Assembly (NCBI GenBank): GCA_016206585.1
Contig: JACQRE010000060.1
Span: forward strand, 1-16,362
Length of the DNA stretch: 16,362 nucleotides
DNA from: Candidatus Omnitrophota bacterium
Lineage (GTDB): Bacteria; Omnitrophota; Gorgyraeia; Aquiviventales; Aquiviventaceae
Direction: 5' to 3'
Under the pieces are notes generated by a model, which worked only from the letters and a program-made list of their open reading frames with translations, was not told the origin of the DNA and made no database searches. A program made the translations under genes and the position numbers. This document shows, in pieces, positions 8,011 to 14,152 of the stretch (position 1 is its first letter; every line of letters starts with the position of its first letter).

Positions 8011-8153
8011 ACACCACAGAATCACGGAAGCGCCACAGAAGCACAGAGGAAACACACTCACCAATCACCAGACCCTTTGGCAATTGGTCCTTGGTCATTG
8101 GTGCCTGCTCTTCTCCGTGTCTCTGTGGCGGTTTCTCTGTGATTCTGTGGTGT
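8011..8153. repeat. 143-bp heptad-type inverted repeat between the Rrf2 and 5-FCL genes
   Basis: The ends ACACCACAGAATCAC (8011-8025) and GTGATTCTGTGGTGT (8139-8153) are perfectly complementary. With a 2-nt offset the arms continue through a shared CGCCACAGA block to about 38-40 nt each. The interior contains a 7-nt-period run reading CAATTGG, TCCTTGG, TCATTGG (8081-8101) facing CACCAATCACC (8059-8069). The element fills the whole 158-nt gap between the two genes and its edge touches the TGA stop of the Rrf2 gene. No T-tract follows on the minus strand. Confidence 0.85.
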
Positions 8154-8650
8154 CAGATGTGAAAGACGTACCGGTGGTCGATGGGCTCCCCGGCTTCCGT
8201 CCGCACCGTGTCGCACAGATCCTGCAGCGTCACCGCCCCCAGCGACTCGGCGATCCGCTCGTGCACGCAGCGCCACACCGCCGCGGCGATGCGCTGGGCG
8301 TGGCGATGCGTCTCGATCCGCGAGGCGGCGTGCCGCCCGCGGCCGTTGGGGAGTGCGGTCCGGCCGGCGCGCTTGCCGTTGGCCGCGGGCCCGTTGCCGT
8401 CCAGCACCTGGACGATCTCCGCCATGGTGATCGCCCGGGGCGAACGGGCCAGCACGTAGCCTCCCCGCGGCCCCCGGATGCTGGTGACCAGCCCCCGCCG
8501 CTTCAGGCGATGGAGCAGCTGTTCGAGGTACGCCACCGAGAGGTCCTGGCGGGATGCGATCAGGCTGGCGGACACCGGCCCGTGACCCGAGGCCAGTGCG
8601 AGCTCGACGAGCGCGCGCATGCCGTAGGTGGACCGCGTCGAGAGTTTCAT
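8153..8650 (-). CDS. Rrf2-family transcriptional regulator without Fe-S Cys triad
   Basis: DNA-binding regulator of the family that includes IscR, NsrR and CymR. The product is 165 aa. The winged helix-turn-helix is canonical: MKLSTRSTYGMRALVELALA, SLIASRQDLSVAYLEQLLHR, then LKRRGLVTSIRGPRGGYVLA. IscR and NsrR carry three closely spaced Cys that hold a [Fe-S] cluster after the dimerisation helix. Here the equivalent stretch (VLDGNGPAANGKRAGR and following) has none. The only Cys are two distant ones (WRCVHE and QDLCD), so a cluster of the standard type is unlikely and the signal is unknown. Its likely promoter sits so close to ATG 8650 that the mRNA would be leaderless, and no Shine-Dalgarno is seen. 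The target genes are not evident; autoregulation would be typical. Confidence 0.9.
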   Translation of the reverse strand: MKLSTRSTYGMRALVELALASGHGPVSASLIASRQDLSVAYLEQLLHRLKRRGLVTSIRGPRGGYVLARSPRAITMAEIVQVLDGNGPAANGKRAGRTALPNGRGRHAASRIETHRHAQRIAAAVWRCVHERIAESLGAVTLQDLCDTVRTEAGEPIDHRYVFHI

Positions 8651-8659
8651 GCTGTGTAC

Positions 8660-8688
8660 AGTCTACGATATACTACCAATCTTGTCAA
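8660..8688 (-). promoter_or_regulatory. Sigma70-type promoter of the Rrf2 gene, predicted leaderless start
   Basis: On the minus strand a perfect TTGACA (8688-8683) is followed by a 17-nt spacer and TAGACT (8665-8660, 4 of 6 consensus). Transcription would begin near 8653, only about three nt before ATG 8650. The A/T-rich stretch between the boxes stands out from the GC-rich surroundings. Confidence 0.65.
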
Positions 8689-8749
8689 GATACCTGGGGT
8701 GTGGGTGGGGTGTGCGGGATGCGCCACTGCACGGCGGAGTCTTTGGTAC

Positions 8750-9346
8750 TCAGCGGCGCGCGGAGGCTTTGGCGGGGTGCCGGCGCCCTTGTCCGCTTCG
8801 TCTTGCAGGGCGAGCGGGAGCGGCCGGCCGGGCGTGGAGGGCTTCAATGATGGCGTGGAGGAACGCGGGCAAATCGTCCGGTGTCCGGGAGGTGATCAGG
8901 TTGCCGTCGCGCACCACCTCGCGGTCCACGTAGTTGGCACCGGCGTTGACCACGTCGTCCCTGATGGCCGAGAAGCACGTCGCCGTCCTGCCGCGTAGCA
9001 CGTTCGCGGAGCACAGCACCCAGCCCGCATGACAGATCGCGCCGATCACCTTGCCCTGCCGGTTCGCGTCGCTCACCAACTGGATGACCGCCGGGTCGCG
9101 CCGCAGCAGATCCGGCGCCCAGCCACCCGGCACGATGATCCCGTCGAACTCCTGCGCCGACACCCGGTCCGCCGACGTCTCCGGCGTCAACGGATACCCG
9201 TACTTGCCGGTGTACTTCGGCTTGCCGGTGCCGACGAAGACGACGGCGGCACCTGCTTCCTTGAGCCGGTAATAGGGGTACCAGACTTCAAGGTCCTGAT
9301 AGCAGTCTTCCACGAGGATGGCAACACGCTGGCCTTGGAGGGACAT
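8750..9346 (-). CDS. PfpI/DJ-1 family type 1 glutamine amidotransferase-like protein
   Basis: Member of the DJ-1/PfpI superfamily (proteases, chaperones and glyoxalase/deglycase-type enzymes); the exact reaction cannot be assigned. The product is 198 aa. The fold is recognisable from the start (QRVAILVEDCYQDLEVWYPY), where a conserved acidic residue (the first E of VEDC) is present. It continues with FDGIIVPGGWAPDLLRRDP and the nucleophile elbow IGAICHAGWVLCSANVLRG, with Cys followed by His as in PfpI. Then come GANYVDREVVRDGNLITSRTP and PAFLHAIIEAL. After that the family normally ends; here about 27 further residues form an Ala/Pro/Arg-rich basic tail of unknown role. Start ATG 9346 has no Shine-Dalgarno, and promoter-like boxes lie just upstream. 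It is preceded by a 30-bp palindrome that separates it from the pseudopilin cluster. Confidence 0.92.
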   Translation of the reverse strand: MSLQGQRVAILVEDCYQDLEVWYPYYRLKEAGAAVVFVGTGKPKYTGKYGYPLTPETSADRVSAQEFDGIIVPGGWAPDLLRRDPAVIQLVSDANRQGKVIGAICHAGWVLCSANVLRGRTATCFSAIRDDVVNAGANYVDREVVRDGNLITSRTPDDLPAFLHAIIEALHARPAAPARPARRSGQGRRHPAKASARR

Positions 9347-9355
9347 GGTGTGGAT

Positions 9356-9384
9356 AGCTTAACGGAGGGGATGAAAACCGTCAA
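9356..9384 (-). promoter_or_regulatory. Possible promoter of the PfpI-family gene
   Basis: TTGACG (9384-9379, 5 of 6), a 17-nt spacer and TAAGCT (9361-9356, only 3 of 6) precede ATG 9346 with the same spacing as the Rrf2 promoter. Transcription would start about three nt before the ATG. The weak -10 box makes this tentative. Confidence 0.4.
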
Positions 9385-9386
9385 GG

Positions 9387-9416
9387 AGGGGTCAGACCCC
9401 ATGGGGTCTGACCCCT
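9387..9416. repeat. 30-bp perfect palindrome of GGGGTCAGACCCC type
   Basis: GGGGTCAGACCCC (9388-9400) and GGGGTCTGACCCC (9403-9415) are arranged as inverted halves around AT, giving a perfect 30-bp palindrome. Each half is itself a small hairpin. It begins right after the TAA of the PilX-like gene. On the plus strand it is followed by TTTT, but on the gene strand no T-tract follows. A near-identical copy lies at 12557-12595. Confidence 0.9.
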
Positions 9417-9417
9417 T

Positions 9418-10578
9418 TTATAGCTCGCGCCAGGAGACGACCGCGACCTTGTGGAGGTTGGAGATCTGCGTGACGGTCTGGAGCGACTCGTCGTAGTGGA
9501 TGGCCGCGCTCCCCGACACGTTGACCCGCTCGGCGATGATCGAGCCGTACACCTCGGCGTTGCCCGTCACGTTGATCGTGGAATCGGGCGCGTAGAGCGC
9601 CCCGTAAAATCCCGTCGATCCGGTGATCGTCCCCTGCTCGATCGTCGCGTCACCCGTCGGCGCCATCATGATGAGCATGCTCTTCGGGTTGGACGGCACG
9701 CCCGTGGTCGAGTTGCCTCTGGCGATGTACAGGCCGGTGATGTAGATCGTCACGTCGCCGCTGGCCGTCAAGGTCCCGCCGCCCTGCAGGGTGAGATTCT
9801 GGTAGCAATACGTTCCGGGAGGCAGCGTGACGGTGTCGTTGCTGCTCACCTCGAAATCGTTGCAGGTCAGCCCCACCGGCACGACGACCGACGGCATGGG
9901 AAACGACACCCCTTGCGCGACCACATCCTGGGTGTCGCTTGGCGGGTCGGTGCCGCCGGTGATGAAGGCGGGATCGTAGCCGGTCACCACGGAGACCGGA
10001 TCGCTCACGTCGGGCCCGACCGCCACCTGGCCGTCGACGAAGATGCTGCCGTTGACCGTGACCCCGCCGGAATTGGTGGCGTTGGTCCCCACGTCGCCGT
10101 TGTGGCTCGGATCATCGGGGTCGTAGGCGCCAGCGCTCGAATCGTAGCTGTCCGTGACGGCGCTGCCGCTCACGTTGACCTGCTGGTCGCCGAAGAGCGC
10201 GAACTGGAAGACCGACTGCGGGGTCAGCCGGAACACCGCCTCCACGTGGCGCGGGTAGCCGGTGTCCTGGTCGCTCGTGCCATGGCTCTCGACGCGCCAC
10301 GTGTCGGCGCCGATGGACACCGCCGGATCGAGCTGGAAGCTGCCCGTTGAAAAGGTCCGCGTGAGCACGTCGTCGATCGCATCCGTCGGCGTGCGCAGAT
10401 TGACCGCCGCCTGGTCGACGCCGGCATCCGCCAGATGGAGCGCTGAGACCTGATTCCGCGACCGCTCGCTCAAGCGGGCCTCGGAGAGGCTGCGCAGCAG
10501 CATGGAGGCCCCCGCCACGGTGAAGAGCACGATGACCCCCATCGACATCAGGAACACCATGCCGCGCTGGTTGTGCAT
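9418..10578 (-). CDS. PilX-like pseudopilin 2 with beta-helix-type body
   Basis: Probable envelope protein of a type IV pilus/type II secretion-like assembly. The product is 386 aa from ATG 10578, with a strong GGAGGAG four nt upstream. The N-terminus is short and polar (MHNQRG), then a hydrophobic helix MVFLMSMGVIVLFTVAGA and an amphipathic segment with LHLADAGVDQAAVNL, as in PilX N-terminal domains. The Glu5 of true major pilins is absent. The body (residues of about 120-375) is Ser/Thr/Asn/Gly-rich with repeated turns such as VNVSGSAVTDSYDSS, VTVNGSIFVDGQVAVGP, INVTGNAEVYGSI and VNVSGSAAIHYDESL, suggesting a right-handed beta-helix (the body often labelled DUF7305). It ends in SWREL, exactly like the paralogue at 11305-12543. 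The exact role is unknown. A predicted promoter and structured leader precede it, so it may be expressed separately from the two upstream pilin genes. Confidence 0.85.
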   Translation of the reverse strand: MHNQRGMVFLMSMGVIVLFTVAGASMLLRSLSEARLSERSRNQVSALHLADAGVDQAAVNLRTPTDAIDDVLTRTFSTGSFQLDPAVSIGADTWRVESHGTSDQDTGYPRHVEAVFRLTPQSVFQFALFGDQQVNVSGSAVTDSYDSSAGAYDPDDPSHNGDVGTNATNSGGVTVNGSIFVDGQVAVGPDVSDPVSVVTGYDPAFITGGTDPPSDTQDVVAQGVSFPMPSVVVPVGLTCNDFEVSSNDTVTLPPGTYCYQNLTLQGGGTLTASGDVTIYITGLYIARGNSTTGVPSNPKSMLIMMAPTGDATIEQGTITGSTGFYGALYAPDSTINVTGNAEVYGSIIAERVNVSGSAAIHYDESLQTVTQISNLHKVAVVSWREL

Positions 10579-10616
10579 GCGTCTCCTCCGGCTTGCCGCG
10601 CCCTACAAACAGCGGA

Positions 10617-10684
10617 ACCCTCAGGGCGCTGTGGACAGTCCGCCCTGCTCGCTGGCGGTGTCCAGGATCGCGTCCCCTGAGGGT
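10617..10684 (-). promoter_or_regulatory. Structured 5' leader of PilX-like gene 2 (stacked hairpins)
   Basis: ACCCTCAGG (10684-10676) pairs with CCTGAGGGT (10625-10617), a perfect 9-bp outer stem. Inside it TGGAC pairs with GTCCA and CCGCC with GGCGG, giving three coaxial helices separated by internal loops and capped by a 9-nt loop. It lies between a predicted transcription start (about 10708) and the ribosome site GGAGGAG at 10589-10583. This is the layout of a cis-regulatory RNA, but I cannot match it to a known riboswitch class. Confidence 0.5.
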
Positions 10685-10714
10685 CGTTGGGCCTACCTGG
10701 ATCGACCTAGCTCA

Positions 10715-10744
10715 ACTATACCTGAGGGCCGGCACGGTCGGCAA
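10715..10744 (-). promoter_or_regulatory. Possible internal promoter for PilX-like gene 2
   Basis: TTGCCG (10744-10739, 4 of 6), an 18-nt spacer and TATAGT (10720-10715, 5 of 6) lie in the 212-nt gap after the PilV-like gene. The predicted start near 10708 leaves a 5' leader of about 130 nt that contains the stacked-hairpin element. The same gap holds an 11-bp direct repeat GAGGGCCGGCA at 10724-10734 and 10749-10759. Confidence 0.4.
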
Positions 10745-10790
10745 GACCGAGGGCCGGCAAGGCCGTGACGGACGGCGGGATGACCGCTCG

Positions 10791-11300
10791 CTACGTCCGG
10801 CACGTCATCGTGGTCGTGAACATGGCGGTCGATTCGGTGATCGCCGGGTTGCCGCCGGCACCGGGATTGGCGCTGAGCGCCGCACCGTTCCAGGTGCACT
10901 CGCCAATGACTCGATTCCGCTGGCGCCAGCACGCCGCCACCGTCACGGTGAGCGGATCGGTCCCTGACGCGGTCACGACGACCAGCTCATTGGCGGCCGG
11001 ATTGGGTTGGACGCTTTTCCCGCCTCCCCCGCCGGCCGTCGTGTCAGCCAGCCACGCGTCCCAACTCGCAAAACCTGCCGGAGGATTCGCGCTCGGCGTG
11101 GTGCAGGTCGCCCCGTGATTTTGCCGTCGCAACTGCTCCATGACGCGGCTGGCGTCGGTGTTGGCCCAGAGGCGGCTCCGAGCCTGCTCACTCAGCGTGA
11201 TCTGCCCGACGAGCGCTCCGAGGAGGGACACGATCCCCAGGGCCAGCGTCAGAGCGCCAATGATCACCTCGACCAGCGTCAAACCGGACCGGTCGGGCAT
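10791..11300 (-). CDS. PilV-like prepilin (type IV pilus minor pilin)
   Basis: Small pseudopilin with a classical class III signal peptide. The product is 169 aa from ATG 11300. A five-residue leader MPDRS is followed by Gly and then LTLVEVIIGALTLALG, so prepilin peptidase would cut after Gly6 and leave Glu at position +5 of the mature chain, as in true type IV pilins. The hydrophobic helix runs to about residue 35 and an amphipathic part (SEQARSRLWANTDASRVMEQ) follows. The C-terminal domain has four Cys (GATCTTP, VAACWRQ, IGECTWN, MTCRT) that could form two disulfides. The start is four nt after the stop of PilX-like gene 1, so translation is coupled. The longer reading frame to 11354 only re-reads the end of that gene. 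The stop is TAG. It could equally be called a GspI/PilV-type pseudopilin; the system it belongs to is not in the window. Confidence 0.88.
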   Translation of the reverse strand: MPDRSGLTLVEVIIGALTLALGIVSLLGALVGQITLSEQARSRLWANTDASRVMEQLRRQNHGATCTTPSANPPAGFASWDAWLADTTAGGGGGKSVQPNPAANELVVVTASGTDPLTVTVAACWRQRNRVIGECTWNGAALSANPGAGGNPAITESTAMFTTTMTCRT

Positions 11301-11304
11301 GGCG

Positions 11305-12543
11305 CTAGAGCTCGCGCCAGCTGCGCAGCTGGAGGGCCTGGTTGCTGCTGCCACTGCTTTTCAGGGAGACATCGTAATGCACCTTCGCATTGCTATCGAG
11401 CTGGATGGAGCGGGTCACGGCGGCGCCAAAGAGTTTCGCATTACTATCCAAGTCGACGTGGGACCGGGGGGCATCGATGACCCCGTAGATCGTCGAGTTG
11501 GACTCGACGTGGAGCGCCCGAGACGTCGAGGAGGAGTTGCCGGTGATGATGACCTTCAGCTGCGAGGGCTTGGCCCCTGCCGAGAGGAGCGCGTTCGATC
11601 TCAGCTGCACCGCCGGGGTGTTCGGATCGCCGGCGTTGCCATCCACGTAGAGGGTCATGGTGCAGGTAGGACAGGTGGTGACGAATTGGGTGTTGCTCTC
11701 CAGCTTGAAGGAGTTCTCGACGTAGATGATCACGTTCCCCGTCACGGAGACCGAGGCGTTCGAGTTCAGATCGACCGAGGTGTACCGATAGGTGCCGCCC
11801 GGCAAGGTGAGATCTTCATTGCTGCCGAGGCTCAGCGACCCGCTGGCAGAACCGCTCGGGAACGAGGTGAGCGAGAGGTCCTCGGCCTGGATCAAGGTTT
11901 GCGGGCTGCCCGTGAACGACGCATTGCCATTGAGCACGATGTCGGTGGTCACATTGCCACCAGGACCGACGGCGACATCTCCCTTGATCTTCGCGTTGCT
12001 GTTCAGCGTCACGGTGCCTGCGCCCGTGGCGTTCGAGCCCACATCCCCATCCGCACTGACGTTGGAGTCGCTATAGGCGCCGTTCGCGGAGTTATAGCTA
12101 TCGACGAGGGCGTTGCTGTCCAAGGTGACGGTCGTCGCGGAGAAGAGGGCGTAGGCGAAGGAGGTGTTTTGGAAGTAGACAATGGCCTCCACCTGGGATT
12201 GTTGATAGTGCGGAGCGGTGGAGACGTTCGACGGCTGGTAGCCGGTGCTCACCACCCGTTTGGTCCGGGAGTTGATCGGGCTGATGGTGACCGCATAGCC
12301 CCCCTGGCTGCCCACGGTGGTGTACCCGGTCCCCGCCCAATTCGAATCTTGGCGCAGCTCCACGATGGCCCGGTCGATGCCGGCTTCCGTATGGAAGAAG
12401 GCGGTTTGGCGCGCCGAGCTCCATCGACCTAATTGCGTGTCGTGAAGGCTCCGGAGCAAGAGGCTCGTTCCTAGCGTCGTCAAGAGCACGATGGTGCCCA
12501 AGGCAAAAACCAGCACGGTTCCGCGCTGATCGGTTCTCTTCAT
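11305..12543 (-). CDS. PilX-like pseudopilin 1 with nine-copy SNA beta-helix motif
   Basis: First gene of the pseudopilin cluster. The product is 412 aa from ATG 12543 (AGGAG five nt upstream). The N-terminus MKRTDQRGTVLVFALGTIVL is a PilX-type membrane helix without Glu5, followed by FFHTEAGIDRAIVELRQ. The body is Ser/Asn/Thr-rich and contains nine turns of the form L/V-x-S-N-(A/S/T/E), at about residues 143, 182, 241, 261, 283, 316, 348, 367 and 384, for example LDSNALVDSY, LNSNAKIKGDV and LDSNAKVHYD. This is best explained as coils of a beta-helix with a repeated Ser-Asn turn. A CPTC motif lies at 291-294. The C-terminus is SWREL, shared with PilX-like 2. Both also share a D-S-Y-x-S-x-x-G-A-Y...GDVG-S/T-NAT block (about 148-173). 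They are tandem paralogues; the function is inferred as pilus-associated or surface protein. Confidence 0.85.
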   Translation of the reverse strand: MKRTDQRGTVLVFALGTIVLLTTLGTSLLLRSLHDTQLGRWSSARQTAFFHTEAGIDRAIVELRQDSNWAGTGYTTVGSQGGYAVTISPINSRTKRVVSTGYQPSNVSTAPHYQQSQVEAIVYFQNTSFAYALFSATTVTLDSNALVDSYNSANGAYSDSNVSADGDVGSNATGAGTVTLNSNAKIKGDVAVGPGGNVTTDIVLNGNASFTGSPQTLIQAEDLSLTSFPSGSASGSLSLGSNEDLTLPGGTYRYTSVDLNSNASVSVTGNVIIYVENSFKLESNTQFVTTCPTCTMTLYVDGNAGDPNTPAVQLRSNALLSAGAKPSQLKVIITGNSSSTSRALHVESNSTIYGVIDAPRSHVDLDSNAKLFGAAVTRSIQLDSNAKVHYDVSLKSSGSSNQALQLRSWREL

Positions 12544-12556
12544 CCTCGCTCCTGGG

Positions 12557-12595
12557 AAACCGGGGTCAGACCCCTGCGGGGTCTGACCCCGGTTT
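12557..12595. repeat. Second GGGGTCAGACCCC palindrome (18-bp arms, TGC loop)
   Basis: The arms 12557-12574 and 12578-12595 are perfectly complementary over 18 bp around the loop TGC. The core GGGGTCAGACCCC / GGGGTCTGACCCC is identical to the element at 9387-9416, extended by AAACC and its complement. It sits in the 125-nt gap between the oxidoreductase stop and PilX-like gene 1, about 13 nt before that gene's ATG. Confidence 0.9.
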
Positions 12596-12668
12596 GGAAG
12601 GTTGGTTACTTCAAGTATGCCTGATGGGGGGGATTCTACCAAGGCGGAAGGCGTGGCGAGCCGTGAAG

Positions 12669-13685
12669 TTACGGCGCCAACACAAGCTTGCCGAAGACGT
12701 CGCGGCCGAGCATCCGCTCCTGGGCAACACGGGCCTCCCGCAGCGGCAACACGGTATCGACGACCGGGCGCAGGATGCGGCCGTTCACGAGCCGGGCGAC
12801 CGCTTCCAGCTCGGCGCGCGTGCCCATCATGGACCCGAGCAGTGTGAGCTGTCGCGAAAAGACGTAGCGCAGATCCAGCGGGACGGTCGGCCCGCTCGTC
12901 GCCCCGCACGTGACCAGGCGGCCGCCCTTGGCCAGCAGCTTGAGGCTCCCCTCCCAGGTCTGCGGACCGATGTGCTCGAAGACGACGTCCACGCCGCGGC
13001 CGCCGGTCAGCGTCTTGACCCGCTCCTCGAACGACTCGCGCCGGTAGTCAATCACCTCGTCCGCGCTGAGCGCCCTGGCCTTCGCGACTTTCGCCGCCGA
13101 GCCGACCGTCGCGTAGACGACCGCTTTGAGATGCTTGGCGATCTGGACGGCGGCATGGCCGGTGCCGCTGCCGGCCGCGTGCACGAGCACCGTCTCCCCG
13201 GCCTGCAGCTTGGCCCGCCCCACCAGCATGTGCCACGCCGTCAGGAACACGAGCGGGTACGCCGCCGCTTCGTCAAAGGGGACGGCATCCGGCAGCGGCA
13301 GCGCCTCCTCGGCGCGCGCCAGGACGAGCTCCGCGTAGCCCCCGTCCCGGATGTGGTAGTTCGCGCACAGGTTGTCGTCGCCGCGCCGGCACCACTCGCA
13401 TTGAAAACAACTCAGCCCCGGCGCGAGGACGACCCGGTCGCCGGGGGCAACACGCGTCACCCCGGTCCCGACGCGCTCGACGATTCCGGCCACGTCGCAG
13501 CCGGAGATGTGCGGCAGGGTGATGCGGTAGGCGGGGATGCCCTGCCGGATCCAGAGGTCGAGATGGTTGAGCGCGCAGGCCTTGACGCGCACGGCGATGT
13601 CGCCTGCGGCTGGAGCGGGATCGGGGACGTCCGCGTACTCCAGGACGTCGGGGCCGCCGTGCCGGCGGAACAGGACGGCTTTCAT
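12669..13685 (-). CDS. Zinc-containing MDR-family alcohol dehydrogenase/quinone oxidoreductase
   Basis: Medium-chain dehydrogenase/reductase, 338 aa, normal length. The GroES-like N-terminal domain begins MKAVLFRRHGGPDVLEYADV and holds ACALNHLDLWIRQG and LPHISGCDVAGIVERVG. The structural-zinc Cys set is intact in CFQCEWCRRGDDNLC (C-x2-C-x2-C-x7-C). The Rossmann domain shows VLVHAAGSGTGHAAVQIAK and the NADP-type continuation VYATVGSAAKVAKARAL. The end is VFGKLVLAP. The substrate cannot be predicted; related genes are annotated as alcohol dehydrogenase or quinone oxidoreductase. No Shine-Dalgarno precedes ATG 13685. The gap upstream is occupied by the octamer-type repeat at 13710-13764. Nothing in the neighbourhood fixes its pathway. 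Stop is TAA. Confidence 0.92.
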   Translation of the reverse strand: MKAVLFRRHGGPDVLEYADVPDPAPAAGDIAVRVKACALNHLDLWIRQGIPAYRITLPHISGCDVAGIVERVGTGVTRVAPGDRVVLAPGLSCFQCEWCRRGDDNLCANYHIRDGGYAELVLARAEEALPLPDAVPFDEAAAYPLVFLTAWHMLVGRAKLQAGETVLVHAAGSGTGHAAVQIAKHLKAVVYATVGSAAKVAKARALSADEVIDYRRESFEERVKTLTGGRGVDVVFEHIGPQTWEGSLKLLAKGGRLVTCGATSGPTVPLDLRYVFSRQLTLLGSMMGTRAELEAVARLVNGRILRPVVDTVLPLREARVAQERMLGRDVFGKLVLAP

Positions 13686-13709
13686 GAAGGGAGGTTTGCG
13701 CGTGTGCGC

Positions 13710-13764
13710 GTTAGCGCGTTCGCGCGTTCAACGCGCCAACGCGATGACGCGCCAACGCGCTAAC
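13710..13764. repeat. Octamer-type inverted repeat between the ACT and oxidoreductase genes
   Basis: GTTAGCGCGTT (13710-13720) and AACGCGCTAAC (13754-13764) are perfect inverted copies, and 6 of the next 7 positions also pair. The interior is a run of near-8-nt units, GCGCGTTA/GCGCGTTC on the left and AACGCGCC/AACGCGAT/GACGCGCC/AACGCGCT on the right. The TAG stop of the ACT gene (13762-13760) lies inside the right arm, so the repeat supplies the end of that gene. Confidence 0.75.
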
Positions 13765-14152
13765 TCAACGCGTTGATGGTGGCTTCGAGATCGTTGGTGC
13801 GCAGGACGAGCGCGCCTTCGCTGTGCGCGGAGGACGCGGTGCAGTAGGCGTATTCCAGATTGATGCCGGCCTCGGCCAGCTTTTCCGCGATGCCCGCCAG
13901 CACGCCGACGGCGTTCGGTACGTCCATGAAGACGACGTCGCCGCGCTGCATCATGGCATGCAGCTTCGAGAGCGCCTGCTCCGCGTCCTTGGGCTTATCG
14001 ACGACCAGCCGGACCACGGAATGATCCACGGTATCGAGGATGGACATCGCGAGGATGTTGACCTTCGCCGCGGCCAGCGCCTGGCAGGCTCTCGCCAGCA
14101 TCCCGGGGCGATTCTCGAGAAACACCGCCAACTGCGGCACGATTTGGATCAT
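13760..14152 (-). CDS. Small protein with two ACT domains (amino-acid sensing type)
   Basis: Product of 130 aa consisting of two ACT modules and nothing else. The first is MIQIVPQLAVFLENRPGMLA, ACQALAAAKVNILAMSILDT and HSVVRLVVDKPKDAEQAL (residues of about 1-68). The second is VVFMDVPNAVGVLAGIAEKL, AEAGINLEYAYCTASSAHSE and GALVLRTNDLEATINAL (about 72-129). Such stand-alone proteins are thought to bind amino acids or similar ligands; the ligand is unknown. ATG 14152 is chosen because the homologous region begins there. Longer upstream frames only read the repeat and the PilZ gene. The sequence just before the ATG (AGGTGGTGGG) is both a Shine-Dalgarno-like stretch and the 5'-proximal strand of a 22-bp stem, suggesting translational control. 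Stop TAG comes from the following repeat. Confidence 0.9.
   Translation of the reverse strand: MIQIVPQLAVFLENRPGMLARACQALAAAKVNILAMSILDTVDHSVVRLVVDKPKDAEQALSKLHAMMQRGDVVFMDVPNAVGVLAGIAEKLAEAGINLEYAYCTASSAHSEGALVLRTNDLEATINALS

Noticed and set aside
8661..8680. Palindromic Rrf2 operator overlapping the promoter
   Set aside because: GTAGTATATCGTAGAC looks symmetrical at first, but only about half of its positions match on inversion.
9387..9419. Intrinsic terminator for the pseudopilin operon
   Set aside because: The T-run follows the hairpin only on the plus strand, where no gene converges; on the gene strand no T-tract follows.
10617..10684. Canonical c-di-GMP-I (GEMM) riboswitch
   Set aside because: The context is attractive, but the conserved GEMM core sequences and the two-hairpin arrangement are not present in recognisable form.
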